DNA of 64,000 bases from Singulisphaera sp. GP187 (GCA_945869475.1 CAMBOV010000009.1:1-64000), one strand, 5' to 3'. Shown: positions 9,201 through 18,696, counted from the first letter of the stretch. Notes: generated from the letters alone by a model not told the origin. Numbers and translations are program-made.

Positions 9201-9824
9201 GTGAAGTTGATCGTTGGTCTCGGCAATCCAGGTCTCGAATATGCGCGCACCCGACACAACGTCGGGTTCGAAGCAATCGACCGTTTGGCCCGTCGGCACG
9301 TGCAATCCGCTGGAAGTTCTCCAGCGGGATGCGCGCGCGCGCGGTTCAACGGACTGACACTGGAAGCTGAGATCGGCGAGCAACGTGTCTTACTGCTCAA
9401 GCCCACAACATTCATGAATCGATCTGGACGGTCGGTGGCAGAAGCCATCGGCTTTTTCAAGATCGACGTGGCGAGCGATCTGCTCGTCATCGCGGATGAC
9501 ATCGACCTGCCCTGCGGGTCGCTGCGTGTGCGAGGTGAAGGCGGCGCAGGTGGACACAATGGCCTCAGTGACATTTTGTCAGCGCTGGGAACTCCCCAGT
9601 GGAGCCGTTGTCGCATCGGAATCGACAAGCCTGGGATTGTTCCCCAAGCTGACTATGTGCTGGGACGGTTCACCGCCGAACAAGCGCAATCCGTCGAAGA
9701 AGGAATCGATCAAGCGTGCAAGGCCGTGTACGTGTGGTGTCGCGAAGGACTCGCGGCAGCCATGAACCAATTCAACAAGAAGGTGGTCGCCACGACTGGC
9801 GAATCACCACGCAATTTAAACTGA
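9201..9824 (+). CDS. pth: Peptidyl-tRNA hydrolase
   Basis: Pth recycles tRNAs by cleaving peptidyl-tRNA. The 207-residue protein shows the active-site segments GLGNPGLEYARTRHNVGF (catalytic His), FMNRSG (Asn) and VIADDIDLP (Asp), and GGAGGHNGL. The start is GTG at 9201, preceded by GGAGA at correct spacing; an overlapping out-of-frame ATG at 9199 is rejected. It contains a short insertion (QSAGSSPAGCARAR) after the first strand-helix pair. Confidence 0.95.
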   Translation: MKLIVGLGNPGLEYARTRHNVGFEAIDRLARRHVQSAGSSPAGCARARFNGLTLEAEIGEQRVLLLKPTTFMNRSGRSVAEAIGFFKIDVASDLLVIADDIDLPCGSLRVRGEGGAGGHNGLSDILSALGTPQWSRCRIGIDKPGIVPQADYVLGRFTAEQAQSVEEGIDQACKAVYVWCREGLAAAMNQFNKKVVATTGESPRNLN

Positions 9825-9854
9825 CTGTTCAACCGTTTCTACAAGGAGTTTCAA

Positions 9855-10292
9855 ATGTCAACCGTGACCGCATCAACAACCGTTCGCCAATATGAAGGCA
9901 TGTTTCTCTTCCCGCAATCCGTCACCTCTGATCTCGCTGCGGCGTCCGATCACGTGCGCGACGCAATCACCCGCCACGGCGGAGAGATTGTCAGCCTCGT
10001 GAAGTGGGACGAGCGACGACTCGCCTTCGACATCGGCGGCAACAAGCGCGGGGTCTATTTCTTGGCGTACTTCAACGCACCGACCTCGGCCATCGCCTCG
10101 ATCGAGCGCGATTGCAATCTCTCCGAGCGCATGTTGCGCGCACTTCTCGTGCGTGCCGACCATCTCTCGCTCGAGCAAATGCAAGACGCCGAAGGTCAGG
10201 CGCGCCTCGTGATGGAAGCCAAGCTTCGCCGCCAGACTGCAGAGAATGCAGAGGGTGAAGGCGAGATGGCACCTCCGCACCACGCGGAGTAA
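9855..10292 (+). CDS. rpsF: 30S ribosomal protein S6
   Basis: S6 binds 16S rRNA together with S18. The 145-residue product has the S6 core (YEGMFLF, VKWDERRLAFDIGGNKRGVYFLAYF, and an ERDCNLSERMLRALLVR segment) and an acidic, low-complexity C-terminal tail. A perfect AAGGAG Shine-Dalgarno precedes the ATG. In most bacteria rpsF is followed by ssb-rpsR-rplI; here a terminator follows, ssb lies beyond it, and rpsR and rplI are not in the window. Confidence 0.94.
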   Translation: MSTVTASTTVRQYEGMFLFPQSVTSDLAAASDHVRDAITRHGGEIVSLVKWDERRLAFDIGGNKRGVYFLAYFNAPTSAIASIERDCNLSERMLRALLVRADHLSLEQMQDAEGQARLVMEAKLRRQTAENAEGEGEMAPPHHAE

Positions 10293-10316
10293 GTTTCAAT
10301 CGCCACTGGATCCCAC

Positions 10317-10356
10317 AACCCCGCCCCACCCTTCACGGGTTGGCGCGGGGTTTTTC
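10317..10356 (+). terminator. Rho-independent terminator after rpsF
   Basis: A GC-rich stem formed by AACCCCGCCCCACCC (10317-10331) and its near complement (10337-10352) encloses the loop TTCAC and runs into six T residues. It ends the glmU-prs-rplY-pth-rpsF unit and is one of only two classical terminators seen in this window. Confidence 0.85.
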
Positions 10357-10443
10357 ATTGGATCGCTAGGCTCCAAGAAATAGTTCTCTCTTTGGATCGA
10401 TCGCACAGCGACCCGCTAGGATCGGACGCAGGAGACCACAACT

Positions 10444-10968
10444 ATGGCCAGTTACAACAAAGTATTCCTGATGGGCAACCTCACGCGCGACATCGAGCTC
10501 AAGCACATCGCTGGCAACCAAGCGGTTGCCGAGATCGGGCTGGCAGTCAATCGACGCTACCGCACCAAAGAAGGTGAGGATCGTGAAGAGACGACATTCG
10601 TCGACTGCGAGGCGTGGGGACGCACAGCCGAAGTGATGAAGCAATATCTCACGAAGGGTCGCCCAGTATTCATCGAAGGTCGCCTCAAGCTTGATCAATG
10701 GACCGACAAGGACGGACAGAAGCGCTCGAAGATGCGCGTCGTCGTCGAGAACTTTCAGTTCATCGGCGGTCCAGGTGGCGGCGAAGGCGCGCCGACTCGC
10801 GGTCCAGGTGGATCGCAACACGAGTCCGCTGGATACTCGTCTGGATCATCGTCTGGATCATCGGGTGGATCCTCATCTGGATCATCGGGTGGCCAGTCAC
10901 ACGACGGCGGCGGATCACAGGGCACTGACTCGCACGTTCCAACCAGCGACGAAGACATTCCGTTCTGA
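10444..10968 (+). CDS. ssb: Single-stranded DNA-binding protein
   Basis: SSB coats single-stranded DNA in replication and repair. The 174-residue protein has an N-terminal OB fold (residues 1-105, starting MASYNKVFLMGNLTRD), a Gly/Ser-rich linker and the acidic tip DEDIPF at 169-174 that recruits partner proteins. The linker is encoded by degenerate 12-bp tandem repeats (about 10828-10892) producing SGSS and SGGS units. An AGGAG site lies 9 nt before the ATG. It is separated from rpsF by a terminator, so it probably has its own promoter. Confidence 0.96.
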   Translation: MASYNKVFLMGNLTRDIELKHIAGNQAVAEIGLAVNRRYRTKEGEDREETTFVDCEAWGRTAEVMKQYLTKGRPVFIEGRLKLDQWTDKDGQKRSKMRVVVENFQFIGGPGGGEGAPTRGPGGSQHESAGYSSGSSSGSSGGSSSGSSGGQSHDGGGSQGTDSHVPTSDEDIPF

Positions 10969-10985
10969 GTGACCGAAACTCTGCG

Positions 10986-11031
10986 TCGACGGTGGGATCG
11001 CGCCCTCGTGCGGGCACTTTCTCACCGTCGA
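10986..11031 (+). terminator. Stem-loop after ssb
   Basis: TCGACGGTG (10986-10994) pairs with CACCGTCGA (11023-11031), with an inner GCCC/GGGC pair. No T-run follows, so it may be a weak terminator or an mRNA end-protecting hairpin for ssb. Confidence 0.45.
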
Positions 11032-11069
11032 GGCGGTGTTCGTGTGCGCGCGATTGCTAGCCTTCGCAC

Positions 11070-12272
11070 ATGAACACCAAGCCCCTGCATCTCGAGAGCC
11101 GCTGCATTCACGGCGGACAGCGCCCCGATCCGACGACCGGCGCAGTGATGCCGCCGATCTACACCTCGTCGACCTTCATCCAAGAGTCGCCTGGCGTGCA
11201 CAAGGGCTTTGAGTATTCGCGCAGTCACAATGTCACGCGCTTCGCATTCGAACGATGCATCGCGAATCTTGAGTCGTCGGGGCTCACCGAAGAGAACGAT
11301 CGCACGCAAGGCGGATTCGGCTTCGCGAGCGGACTCGCAGCGACGGCAACCTGCCTCGAACTTCTCGATGCGGGATCGACGATCCTCTGCATGGACGATC
11401 TCTATGGTGGAACCAATCGCCTGCTGCAACGGGTGCGCGCCCGCACACAAGGATTGAAAGTTGTCTTCGTTGACATGAGCGATGCGGCCGCACTTGCGCG
11501 CGTCGCCAACGAGTGCAATCCGCGAATGATTTGGGCAGAAACGCCGACGAATCCAACACTGAAGGTTGTTGACATCGACGCGGTCGCGCGCGTCGGTCGC
11601 GCCGTGGGCGCAATCACCGTCGTTGACAACACGTTTGCGTCGCCGATCTTGCAGCGTCCGCTTGAGCGCGACATCGACATCGTGATGCACTCGACCACGA
11701 AATACCTCGGCGGTCACAGCGACGTCGTTGGTGGATGCCTCGTGACTTCGCGCATCGAACTCGCCGAGAAATTGCGCTTCATGCAGAACGCCATTGGAAG
11801 CGTGATGGGTCCGTTCGATGCCTATCTCACTCTTCGCGGGGCGAAGACTCTCGGAATCCGCATGCGACGACACTGCGAATCGGCGATGCGCATCGCGAAG
11901 TGGCTCGAAGCACAACCGAGCGTCGAGCGTGTCGTCTATCCAGGACTCGCCTCCCATCCGCAACACGCGCTCGCGACGCGACAGATGCACCTCAATGGTG
12001 CGCCCGCCTACGGAGGAATGATCACGATCTTCTTGCGCGGCGGTCTCAAAGAGAGTCGGCGCTTTCTCGAGAACGTGCACATCTTCGCGCTTGCTGAGAG
12101 TCTCGGCGGCGTCGAGAGTCTCATCGAACATCCTGCCATCATGACGCACGCGAGCGTTCCCGAAGCGCAACGCGCTTCGCTGGGCATAAGCGACTCACTC
12201 GTGCGACTCTCGGTTGGAATTGAGGATGCCGACGATCTCATCGCCGACCTTGCGCACGCGCTGGCTCAGTGA
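11070..12272 (+). CDS. Cys/Met-metabolism PLP-dependent enzyme (cystathionine gamma-synthase/-lyase type)
   Basis: The 400-residue product belongs to the trans-sulfuration PLP family (MetB, MetC, MegL, CGL). The pyridoxal-phosphate lysine is Lys211 in STTKYLGGHSDVVGG. Other family segments are YSRSHNVTR (tyrosine/arginine at the phosphate site), GFGFASGLAAT, WAETPTNPTL and SLGGVESLIEHPA. Sequence alone does not decide between synthase and lyase. There is no Shine-Dalgarno site; TGCTAG ends 9 nt before the ATG, fitting a leaderless transcript. It is monocistronic and converges on the 912-residue protein gene across a 16-bp repeat array. Confidence 0.9.
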   Translation: MNTKPLHLESRCIHGGQRPDPTTGAVMPPIYTSSTFIQESPGVHKGFEYSRSHNVTRFAFERCIANLESSGLTEENDRTQGGFGFASGLAATATCLELLDAGSTILCMDDLYGGTNRLLQRVRARTQGLKVVFVDMSDAAALARVANECNPRMIWAETPTNPTLKVVDIDAVARVGRAVGAITVVDNTFASPILQRPLERDIDIVMHSTTKYLGGHSDVVGGCLVTSRIELAEKLRFMQNAIGSVMGPFDAYLTLRGAKTLGIRMRRHCESAMRIAKWLEAQPSVERVVYPGLASHPQHALATRQMHLNGAPAYGGMITIFLRGGLKESRRFLENVHIFALAESLGGVESLIEHPAIMTHASVPEAQRASLGISDSLVRLSVGIEDADDLIADLAHALAQ

Positions 12273-12306
12273 CTTTGGCGCGTCAGATGTGCCCGTAAGG
12301 TGAGGA

Positions 12307-12418
12307 GTGACGCGAGAGCAAAGTGACGTGAGAGCAAAGTGACGTGAGAGCAAGGTGACGCGAGAGCAAGGTGACGCGAGAGCAAGGTCACGTGAGAGCA
12401 CGGTCACGTGAGAGCTCA
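12307..12418. repeat. Seven tandem 16-bp repeats
   Basis: The unit is GTGACGCGAGAGCAAA, with variants at the C/T of position 7 and at the last two bases, repeated about seven times in exact 16-bp register. The two units at the right end change to GTCACGTGAGAGC, containing the palindrome CACGTG. The array fills the space between two convergent genes, and its last bases include the stop codon of the 912-residue protein (12416-12418). It probably expanded by replication slippage. Confidence 0.9.
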
Positions 12419-15154
12419 CCGCCCCTTCTCATCGACCCAACGATCGCCCTTCCAACGATCGCGCCCCGCCTCGAGACCAAAGATCTCGCGGGGCGATCCA
12501 ATTGGAGCATCAACCACGGGTTCGTCACCTCCCAGCGCGAGCGCGACGGCCCAGCGCTCGCTTCGAGGGTGAAGCAACGCCTGCTCGACCCGCAAGAGTG
12601 CGTCGACGGTCGCAGCAGAAAGTGGAGTGCCATCCCCTCGCAGATGAATGGCCGCGAGCTTGTCGAATTCTTCGCTCGTGCCCGGAACCCCGGCCATCAC
12701 GCTCTCGAAGAGCGCGCGCACCTGCGGCGACTTCAGCCGATCGGTCGCGCGCCGTCCAAATCCGCGCCGATATTGCACGATCGCTTCGATGACGGCGCCG
12801 CGCACCGCCGAACCGACTGCGTTCGCAGGTGGTGGCGCGTCGTCGGGCACGACGTGATCGCTGAACCGCGCTGCGACAGCACGCCACCGCGCGTCGGCGC
12901 CTTCCTCGTGGGTGACCGGATCGCCGGCAGCACTCTGCGGTTCGAGTGAGGCAAGTGCCAGCGCGGCGGATGCACCGAATTGACCTGAGTCAATTCCTCC
13001 AGCGAGCGCGAAGAGTTGGCGCGCGAGCACCAGCGATCCTGCCGAGTCACTTGCATCGGCGACCTCTTCGCCGAGCAGAAAGTACGCCTGCGCGTCAGTG
13101 GGCGAGAGTGCTTCGAGTCGCGCCGACCACTGCGAAACGGTCGCGGGTTCTGCGGGAGCGTTCCACTGCACGACGTGCGGATTCATCGTCGTCTGCACCT
13201 TCGCCCGACGCACTGACGGCACCGCGAGGCGAAGCGCATCGAGCGCAAGCGATCCCCGCGCGTTTGCGATCGCCTGACCGAGCGCCGACACCGCGCGCGA
13301 TCGCTCGAACGATGCCTGCTGCACGATCTCATCAAGAACGGATTCTTCTGCAGGACGCCGCACCCGCAGTGCGGCCGCCTCTTCATGCAGCAGCGCGGTT
13401 CCATCGAGCACGAATTCCTGCACAGCGCTCGCGTGCGCGCGTGCACCCCGGCGAGTCGGTGCTGCAACGGCCTTCACGATGACGCGAAGCACCTCACTCG
13501 GATCACTCGCAGTCGTTGTCACTCCGAACTGTGCTGCGCAGGTGCGCAGCGTCGCGGCGAGGTCGCCAGTGGCGCGGTCGATTTGCGATTGGCGCGATCC
13601 CCCGCAGTGCAAGATGCGATCGATGATTGCCGCGCGTGCAACCGCGGCCCCTTCAACGCCGTCGGGATCAACGCCACTGAAGGCGCGAATCATGCCAGAG
13701 AGCGCCGGATCATTTGCAATCTCAGTGAACCGCTCTTCAATGGCCTCGAGCACATCGCGCGAGTTGCCACCCCGATCGACGAGAATCCCCTGCGCGATTG
13801 TGCGCGTCGTGCGATTGGGTCCCTTGAGAGCTTCGTGCACCAACGTGCGCGCGTCGCGGGGTCCTGGCGATTCGGCGCGCGCGCGAAAGGTGCGCAGTCG
13901 CGATGCACGGCCCTCGGTGACACCCTGCGACTTCTGCAATCCCTTCTCGAGCTCTCCATCACTCTGCGGTGAAGGTGTGAACTCGATCGATGGATGCGAA
14001 GCGACGGTGACCGACGAATCGCTCGGAAGTGTGTCCAGAAGCAGCGACGCACTCTCATCACTGCCGCTGAGCAATTTCCGCGCCGCAAGATCGAGCGCCC
14101 ACAACCGCTCGAGCACGATGATCTCGCGCAGCGACGACGCAAGTGGATCCTTTTGCTGTGCCGCATCACTCTCGCGCTGCGCCACGGGCTGAATATCCAT
14201 CGCGGCCTGCGTCATCCGCTGCCAGCGATCGCGCAACTTTCGGTTTGCTTCACTCGCGTCGCTGATTTTCACAACGGGCGCCTTGGTGAGAGGTGTCGCA
14301 TTCTCCGCACGCTTCGCAGGGGGCGCGACGACTGCTGACCCGGAGGCAAACTCCTTTTTCGTGCGATCGACAAATGGCTCCCCATCGGACCGAGTGCCGT
14401 TTGACTCGACAACGCGGGGCGCCACTTGGGGTTCGATCACCTGCGCGGGTGCCTTCACCGCCCCTTGCAAGTAGAAAATCTCTGCGATCAAGAGCAGCAC
14501 GGAAAGCACGACGAAGAGCGCGAGCAACCACGGCACTCGGCGCACACCCTCTCCGGTGATATCAAACTCGAGATCGAAACTACCGGGTTCATGTGCGCGA
14601 AGCGAGTGAGCCGTTGACGTCGTCGCGAGATGTGCGTGCGTCCCCGCTGCCTCTGCCTGTGACTGCTCGGCCGCGCGCGCATAGAACATCCGAGCACGAC
14701 GGGGATCGCGCCGCATGAAGACCGCCGCCGCAATCGAGTTGAACGCGATCGACCCAGCGCGTCCGTCAGATGCGCCGCGGCTGTCGCTCGCCGCAGTCGC
14801 CGCGTGTGCTGCAGTCGCCGCGTGTGCCGCAGTCGCCGCGTGTGCTGCAGTCGCCGCGTGTGCCGCAGTCGCCGCGTGTGCCGCAGTCGCCGCGTGTGCC
14901 GCACGCAGGTCGAGCGAGTCAGCGATAAGTCGCTGCGCCGCGTCGCGAATCTCGAGACGCGCTGCTTCGCGAACGTCGTTCGAGAGCACGCTGTTTCGCG
15001 CGACAACCGCGAGTCGCGCCCGTGCCGCAGCGATGATCGCCTCGCGCGTTGAACCTCGTGCGACGCCAATGAAGGTGGCGTCATCCGCTTCAGTTGAGAG
15101 ACCAAGCAACGCGCGTGCACTCGTCGGCGAAGATGGATTGCTCGCGTCGCTCAC
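12416..15154 (-). CDS. Large single-span membrane protein of unknown family
   Basis: The 912-residue protein has no recognised domain. Residues about 1-85 are a helical, charged segment (RALLGLSTEADD...) followed by six 6-residue AAHAAT-type repeats. A single hydrophobic span lies near residues 206-228 (VPWLLALFVVLSVLLLIAEI). The remaining ~680 residues are alpha-rich with no cysteine cluster and probably lie outside the cytoplasm. It starts at GTG (15154), overlapping the preceding gene's stop as GTGA, so it is translationally coupled as the last gene of the VWA/ExbBD operon. An assembly or scaffold role is inferred from context only. Confidence 0.75.
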   Translation of the reverse strand: MSDASNPSSPTSARALLGLSTEADDATFIGVARGSTREAIIAAARARLAVVARNSVLSNDVREAARLEIRDAAQRLIADSLDLRAAHAATAAHAATAAHAATAAHAATAAHAATAAHAATAASDSRGASDGRAGSIAFNSIAAAVFMRRDPRRARMFYARAAEQSQAEAAGTHAHLATTSTAHSLRAHEPGSFDLEFDITGEGVRRVPWLLALFVVLSVLLLIAEIFYLQGAVKAPAQVIEPQVAPRVVESNGTRSDGEPFVDRTKKEFASGSAVVAPPAKRAENATPLTKAPVVKISDASEANRKLRDRWQRMTQAAMDIQPVAQRESDAAQQKDPLASSLREIIVLERLWALDLAARKLLSGSDESASLLLDTLPSDSSVTVASHPSIEFTPSPQSDGELEKGLQKSQGVTEGRASRLRTFRARAESPGPRDARTLVHEALKGPNRTTRTIAQGILVDRGGNSRDVLEAIEERFTEIANDPALSGMIRAFSGVDPDGVEGAAVARAAIIDRILHCGGSRQSQIDRATGDLAATLRTCAAQFGVTTTASDPSEVLRVIVKAVAAPTRRGARAHASAVQEFVLDGTALLHEEAAALRVRRPAEESVLDEIVQQASFERSRAVSALGQAIANARGSLALDALRLAVPSVRRAKVQTTMNPHVVQWNAPAEPATVSQWSARLEALSPTDAQAYFLLGEEVADASDSAGSLVLARQLFALAGGIDSGQFGASAALALASLEPQSAAGDPVTHEEGADARWRAVAARFSDHVVPDDAPPPANAVGSAVRGAVIEAIVQYRRGFGRRATDRLKSPQVRALFESVMAGVPGTSEEFDKLAAIHLRGDGTPLSAATVDALLRVEQALLHPRSERWAVALALGGDEPVVDAPIGSPREIFGLEAGRDRWKGDRWVDEKGR
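14799..14906. repeat. Six 18-bp in-frame repeats inside the 912-residue protein gene
   Basis: The unit GCCGCGTGTGCTGCAGTC (plus strand) recurs at 14799, 14817, 14835, 14853, 14871 and 14889, alternating CTG/CCG inside. On the minus strand it encodes (AAHAAT)6, an alanine-rich helical or spacer segment upstream of the membrane span. Copy number is likely to vary between strains. Confidence 0.9.
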
Positions 15155-17880
15155 GAGGCGGGCTTTCCCTGAGGGTTTTTTGCGTCTTTTCTCGGCACTT
15201 TGTCAGTCGGTGGCGTCACCACACCGAGCGTCGCCGCGAGCGAGCGCAATCGCTCTCCACCGAGACCGGGTCCCCAATTTGGAATCAGCACGACGTGTTG
15301 CGCAAGCACGCGCTTCGCCTGCTCAGGATCGCGTCGCGCAAGCACCTCGCAGAGGTCAGCCTTTCGTTCAAACCACGCATCTGATCGGGTCGGTAATCCA
15401 CCAACGAGTCGCGAGAGCGCATCGAACGCAGTATCGAAATCACTGCATGCCATCGCCGCGTCAGCCCTCAGTGCGAACGCCTGCGCATCGTCTGGACGAT
15501 GATCCAAAACTTCGCGCGAGATTGCGAGCGCCTGTGTCGCCCGCTCTTGCGCCTGCTGTTCGCGTGCAGCGGCCGTCGCCTCATCACCTCGTGCGCGCAA
15601 CGCTTGCGCAACACTCAAAAGATCTCGACCGAGGTCGAGGTTCGCACTGTCAGCTCGCTTTGAATCACCACTGCGCCGCGCCACGTCGAGCAGTGTGCGA
15701 CGCGACTCGACAAGTGCCAACATCGCCTGCACAAGACGCTCTGGCGGCACCGACGAGCGCGCGAGCATCCGCTCCATCCCTCGAATAAAGAGCGCTTCGG
15801 CGACGGGTCGCCACGTCGCGTCGCTGGTTTCGCGCACAGTTCCAATGGCTTCAACTGCCAGAAGCGGATCGTCAATGGCAATAGCGAGAGCCAACCGGCG
15901 TACTGCGAACTCAGAGCGATACTCGAGCGGTTCGCTGCCAACGGGATAGCGCGAAGCGACAACCTTCAAGAGCGCAGCAGCGCTCGCAGCGTCCGCGACC
16001 GACGGATCGAGCGCCGCTTCGAGTTGCTGACGCAGCACGATGTCGATCGAGTCGCGCGGCCACTGCGCAGGTGACCGTCCCACGACCGTCGAAAGCCGCT
16101 GCGCCTCGCTCGCGCGATCTGATCCGTGTGCCGCGCGAAATCGTCGGTACAACAAAAGCGCAGCGGCCTCGCGCGCACTCTCGGGTGCTCCTTGCGCGAT
16201 CGCCCGACGCAGTAGTCGATCGACGAGCACATCATCGTTGTGCGCATGTGGATCGCTCGCGAGTGACGAGGCGGCATCCGATGCATGATCGCCATCGGGA
16301 TAGAGACGCAGATACTCCCGCGCGAGTTCGAGCGCCCGTCCGCGCGCGCCGCCCTGCTCGTCAGCGCACTCGCCTTGCATCGCGCTCTGCGTCGCCATCC
16401 AGAAGAGTCGCTCGGCGCGCGTGCCACTCCACTGCGCTGACGCACGAACGAACGATTCGGACGCATCACAGTGTTGCCCCGCTCCCATCCGAGCCCATGC
16501 GAGCAACTCTTCGAGCGCCGAGGTGGTCTTCGCATTCGCTGGAGCGCGCGCGATCGCTTGAACGAGTTCGTTGGCGGCTCGCTCCAGCAGCGCCTTCTTT
16601 CGCGATACATCGGATGTCGCTCGTCCGACCTCATACGCGTCGACGCCGCGCGCAAGCGAGGCCGAAAACGTCTCTCCTTGCGTGAGCGACGGAATTCGCG
16701 CGGCAATCGAGCGCACAGCGGCGAGATCGCCTGCGGCTGCGGCGAAGGCGATTGCACTCTGCGCGAGCATGAGCGACTGTGCGCCACCCTTCGATTGTGA
16801 GCACGCGCGACCGGCGGCACCCACGACTTGCGAGCTCGTCAACGCCGCGGATTCTGTTTCAATCAATCTTGCCGCCGCGTCATACTCATTCCCGTCGACG
16901 AGGGCCTTCAGTTTCCACGGCGCGATATTGGCGAGTCCACTCCACACCGCAGGTCCCTCAAGTAACTCAAACCAAGGCTGCGCGTTGACATTTCCGGCGA
17001 CGAGCGTCTTGGTAAGTGCCATCCCAAGAATGGACTGCGCGTAGTACTCCTCACCTCGCAGGTCAACCGACGTCTCGCTCGCCTCGGGAAATGGCTTGCC
17101 TGTTTCGAGCAGCGCTGCCCACTCCTGCGTGAGTTTCTCGCCTTCGCGCTGCCACGCCGTCGAACGAGCGGCCGAGTCACTTGCCGTCGACCGACTTAGC
17201 CAAAGCGTCCAATAGTGACACCATGCGCGCAAGAATTGCGCATGCAGTTTCTGCTGCGTAGCCGCGTCGACCTCGAGCATGGACGCGATCCGATCCTTTT
17301 CCTCGGCGCCTCCCGCCCGACGTTGGCTCACTTCGATGCGCGCTGCAAGTGCGACCTCGAGTTGTGCGAGAGGATCGATCGTGCGAGCGAGTGCTGCGAT
17401 GACACGCGCTTCAATTGCAGGATCGCCCTCACCGCGTCCGAGGCGGTCGATGTCCTTGAGTGCGATGCGATACTCCGCGCGAGCGAGGGCGAGTCGAAGC
17501 ACCGCGTCGTACGCCGAGCGATCTGCAGAGAGAAACTTCTGGATGCGCCCGCGCAAATCGAGCATGCGATCTTCATCGGTCGCTTGATCGAGCAGACGCA
17601 CGTAGGCATCCGCAAGACGCGAGGCGATCATCGGAGCGGTCGTTGGAGCTTTCGCGAGGTGTTCGGCCAGCACGATGGCCAGCAAGTCGGCGAGTCCCTG
17701 CTGCGAAAGCCACTCAGTCAATGCTTGCAACTCGTCAGACTCGGTTGTCTCGTCGGCTCTAGTCGCGTGCGCGGTCGGCAACGCGTGCACGGTCGGCAAC
17801 GCGTGCGCCTGCGCGAACGATGTGAAGACGAGTGCGAGTGCTAACGCAGACGTCGAGCTTTCAGCGCGACGCAGAGACAT
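15151..17880 (-). CDS. Secreted 909-residue alpha-solenoid (TPR-like) protein
   Basis: A signal peptide (MSLRRAESSTSALALALVF, then TSFAQA with a likely cleavage after AQA) precedes a repetitive HALPTV segment and a long, almost entirely helical protein. Many A-x-x-A/L helical-hairpin units resemble tetratricopeptide repeats, as in the final 200 residues (ALRARGDEATAAAREQQ, QAFALRADAAMACSDFDTAF). The ATG at 17880 has GGAGG 6 nt upstream and lies 20 nt inside the preceding exbD. Position between ExbD and the 912-residue protein suggests a periplasmic partner of the ExbB/ExbD motor. The exact repeat class needs a profile search. Confidence 0.75.
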   Translation of the reverse strand: MSLRRAESSTSALALALVFTSFAQAHALPTVHALPTAHATRADETTESDELQALTEWLSQQGLADLLAIVLAEHLAKAPTTAPMIASRLADAYVRLLDQATDEDRMLDLRGRIQKFLSADRSAYDAVLRLALARAEYRIALKDIDRLGRGEGDPAIEARVIAALARTIDPLAQLEVALAARIEVSQRRAGGAEEKDRIASMLEVDAATQQKLHAQFLRAWCHYWTLWLSRSTASDSAARSTAWQREGEKLTQEWAALLETGKPFPEASETSVDLRGEEYYAQSILGMALTKTLVAGNVNAQPWFELLEGPAVWSGLANIAPWKLKALVDGNEYDAAARLIETESAALTSSQVVGAAGRACSQSKGGAQSLMLAQSAIAFAAAAGDLAAVRSIAARIPSLTQGETFSASLARGVDAYEVGRATSDVSRKKALLERAANELVQAIARAPANAKTTSALEELLAWARMGAGQHCDASESFVRASAQWSGTRAERLFWMATQSAMQGECADEQGGARGRALELAREYLRLYPDGDHASDAASSLASDPHAHNDDVLVDRLLRRAIAQGAPESAREAAALLLYRRFRAAHGSDRASEAQRLSTVVGRSPAQWPRDSIDIVLRQQLEAALDPSVADAASAAALLKVVASRYPVGSEPLEYRSEFAVRRLALAIAIDDPLLAVEAIGTVRETSDATWRPVAEALFIRGMERMLARSSVPPERLVQAMLALVESRRTLLDVARRSGDSKRADSANLDLGRDLLSVAQALRARGDEATAAAREQQAQERATQALAISREVLDHRPDDAQAFALRADAAMACSDFDTAFDALSRLVGGLPTRSDAWFERKADLCEVLARRDPEQAKRVLAQHVVLIPNWGPGLGGERLRSLAATLGVVTPPTDKVPRKDAKNPQGKPAS

Positions 17881-18280
17881 AGGAAACCTCCGTGAAACCA
17901 GCATCCTGAGCAGCCTGCATGGCCGCAGCGACCGCAGCGACATCCGATCGATCGTGCACGCGCACGACGACGCCGAGTTCGTGAGGCAGTTGTCGCAAGA
18001 CGGCAGCAAGATCGTCGCGCGTGCGCGTCTCGCGGGCGCCGATACGAAAGAAAGCGCCGCCTGCATCGGCGTCGACATCCACGATTTGTGGACTCATCGC
18101 CTCGGCGCCGATCCCCACCCGCGCCTCGGCGGCGTGCGCAACCAATTGCGATTCTTGTTCGCCGACCGCGGTTGTGAAGATGAAGTACGAGAGCAAGAGA
18201 AAGGTCGCATCGATCATGCTGGTCATCCCCAGATTGATCGTGCCATGCGCGGCGCGGCGTGAACGCACTCCGATTTTCAT
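17861..18280 (-). CDS. exbD: ExbD/TolR-family protein (second copy)
   Basis: The 139-residue protein has one N-terminal membrane span beginning MTSMIDATFLLLSYFIF, with the proton-carrying Asp at residue 24, and a C-terminal periplasmic domain of the ExbD/TolR fold. It starts at 18280 in an ATGA overlap with the first exbD. Compared with copy 1, the P after T is replaced by S (MTSMID instead of MTPMID). Two ExbDs next to one ExbB suggests a heteromeric ExbD dimer in the ExbB pentamer, an inference. Confidence 0.88.
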   Translation of the reverse strand: MKIGVRSRRAAHGTINLGMTSMIDATFLLLSYFIFTTAVGEQESQLVAHAAEARVGIGAEAMSPQIVDVDADAGGAFFRIGARETRTRDDLAAVLRQLPHELGVVVRVHDRSDVAAVAAAMQAAQDAGFTEVSYVSASR

Positions 18281-18696
18281 TTCGTTCCCTGACTGGCGCG
18301 AATGGTGGCGAGACGAACCGTTCGAAATCCTCCAGTGCGCAGGGCATCCATCACGGCGTTGAGATGAGCCGCTGATGCTCCGCGGTCGGCACGAATCACA
18401 GGGATCGCAGTGGGATCTTGCGCAAGCGCGTTCTTCGCGAGCAGTGCAATCTCACTCGTGAGAACCGTCTTCTCAAGGATCACAATCGAACCATCATCGA
18501 TGACGTTCACGACGAGGCCGCTCGACTCGAGCAGTTCATCGGCGTTCCCATCCTCTCGCGGCAAGGTGACCGGCGCCGACGACATCTGCGAGAGCTGCGC
18601 GGTTGTGAGAAAGAAAATGAGAAGCAAGAACACGACATCGATCATCGGCGTCATGTCGAGTTCGATTGCGCCTGACGTCGGACGGCGAATCCTCAT
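18277..18696 (-). CDS. exbD: ExbD/TolR-family protein (first copy)
   Basis: This is a 139-residue biopolymer-transport protein. The transmembrane motif DMTPMIDVVFLLLIFFL contains the essential proton-relay Asp at residue 20, followed by a periplasmic domain ending in a TolR-like fold (IPVIRADRGASAAHLNAVMDALRTGG). The ATG at 18696 overlaps the exbB stop as ATGA. It works with the MotA/TolQ/ExbB channel encoded just upstream to convert proton flow into mechanical work on a partner protein. Confidence 0.92.
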   Translation of the reverse strand: MRIRRPTSGAIELDMTPMIDVVFLLLIFFLTTAQLSQMSSAPVTLPREDGNADELLESSGLVVNVIDDGSIVILEKTVLTSEIALLAKNALAQDPTAIPVIRADRGASAAHLNAVMDALRTGGFRTVRLATIRASQGTK

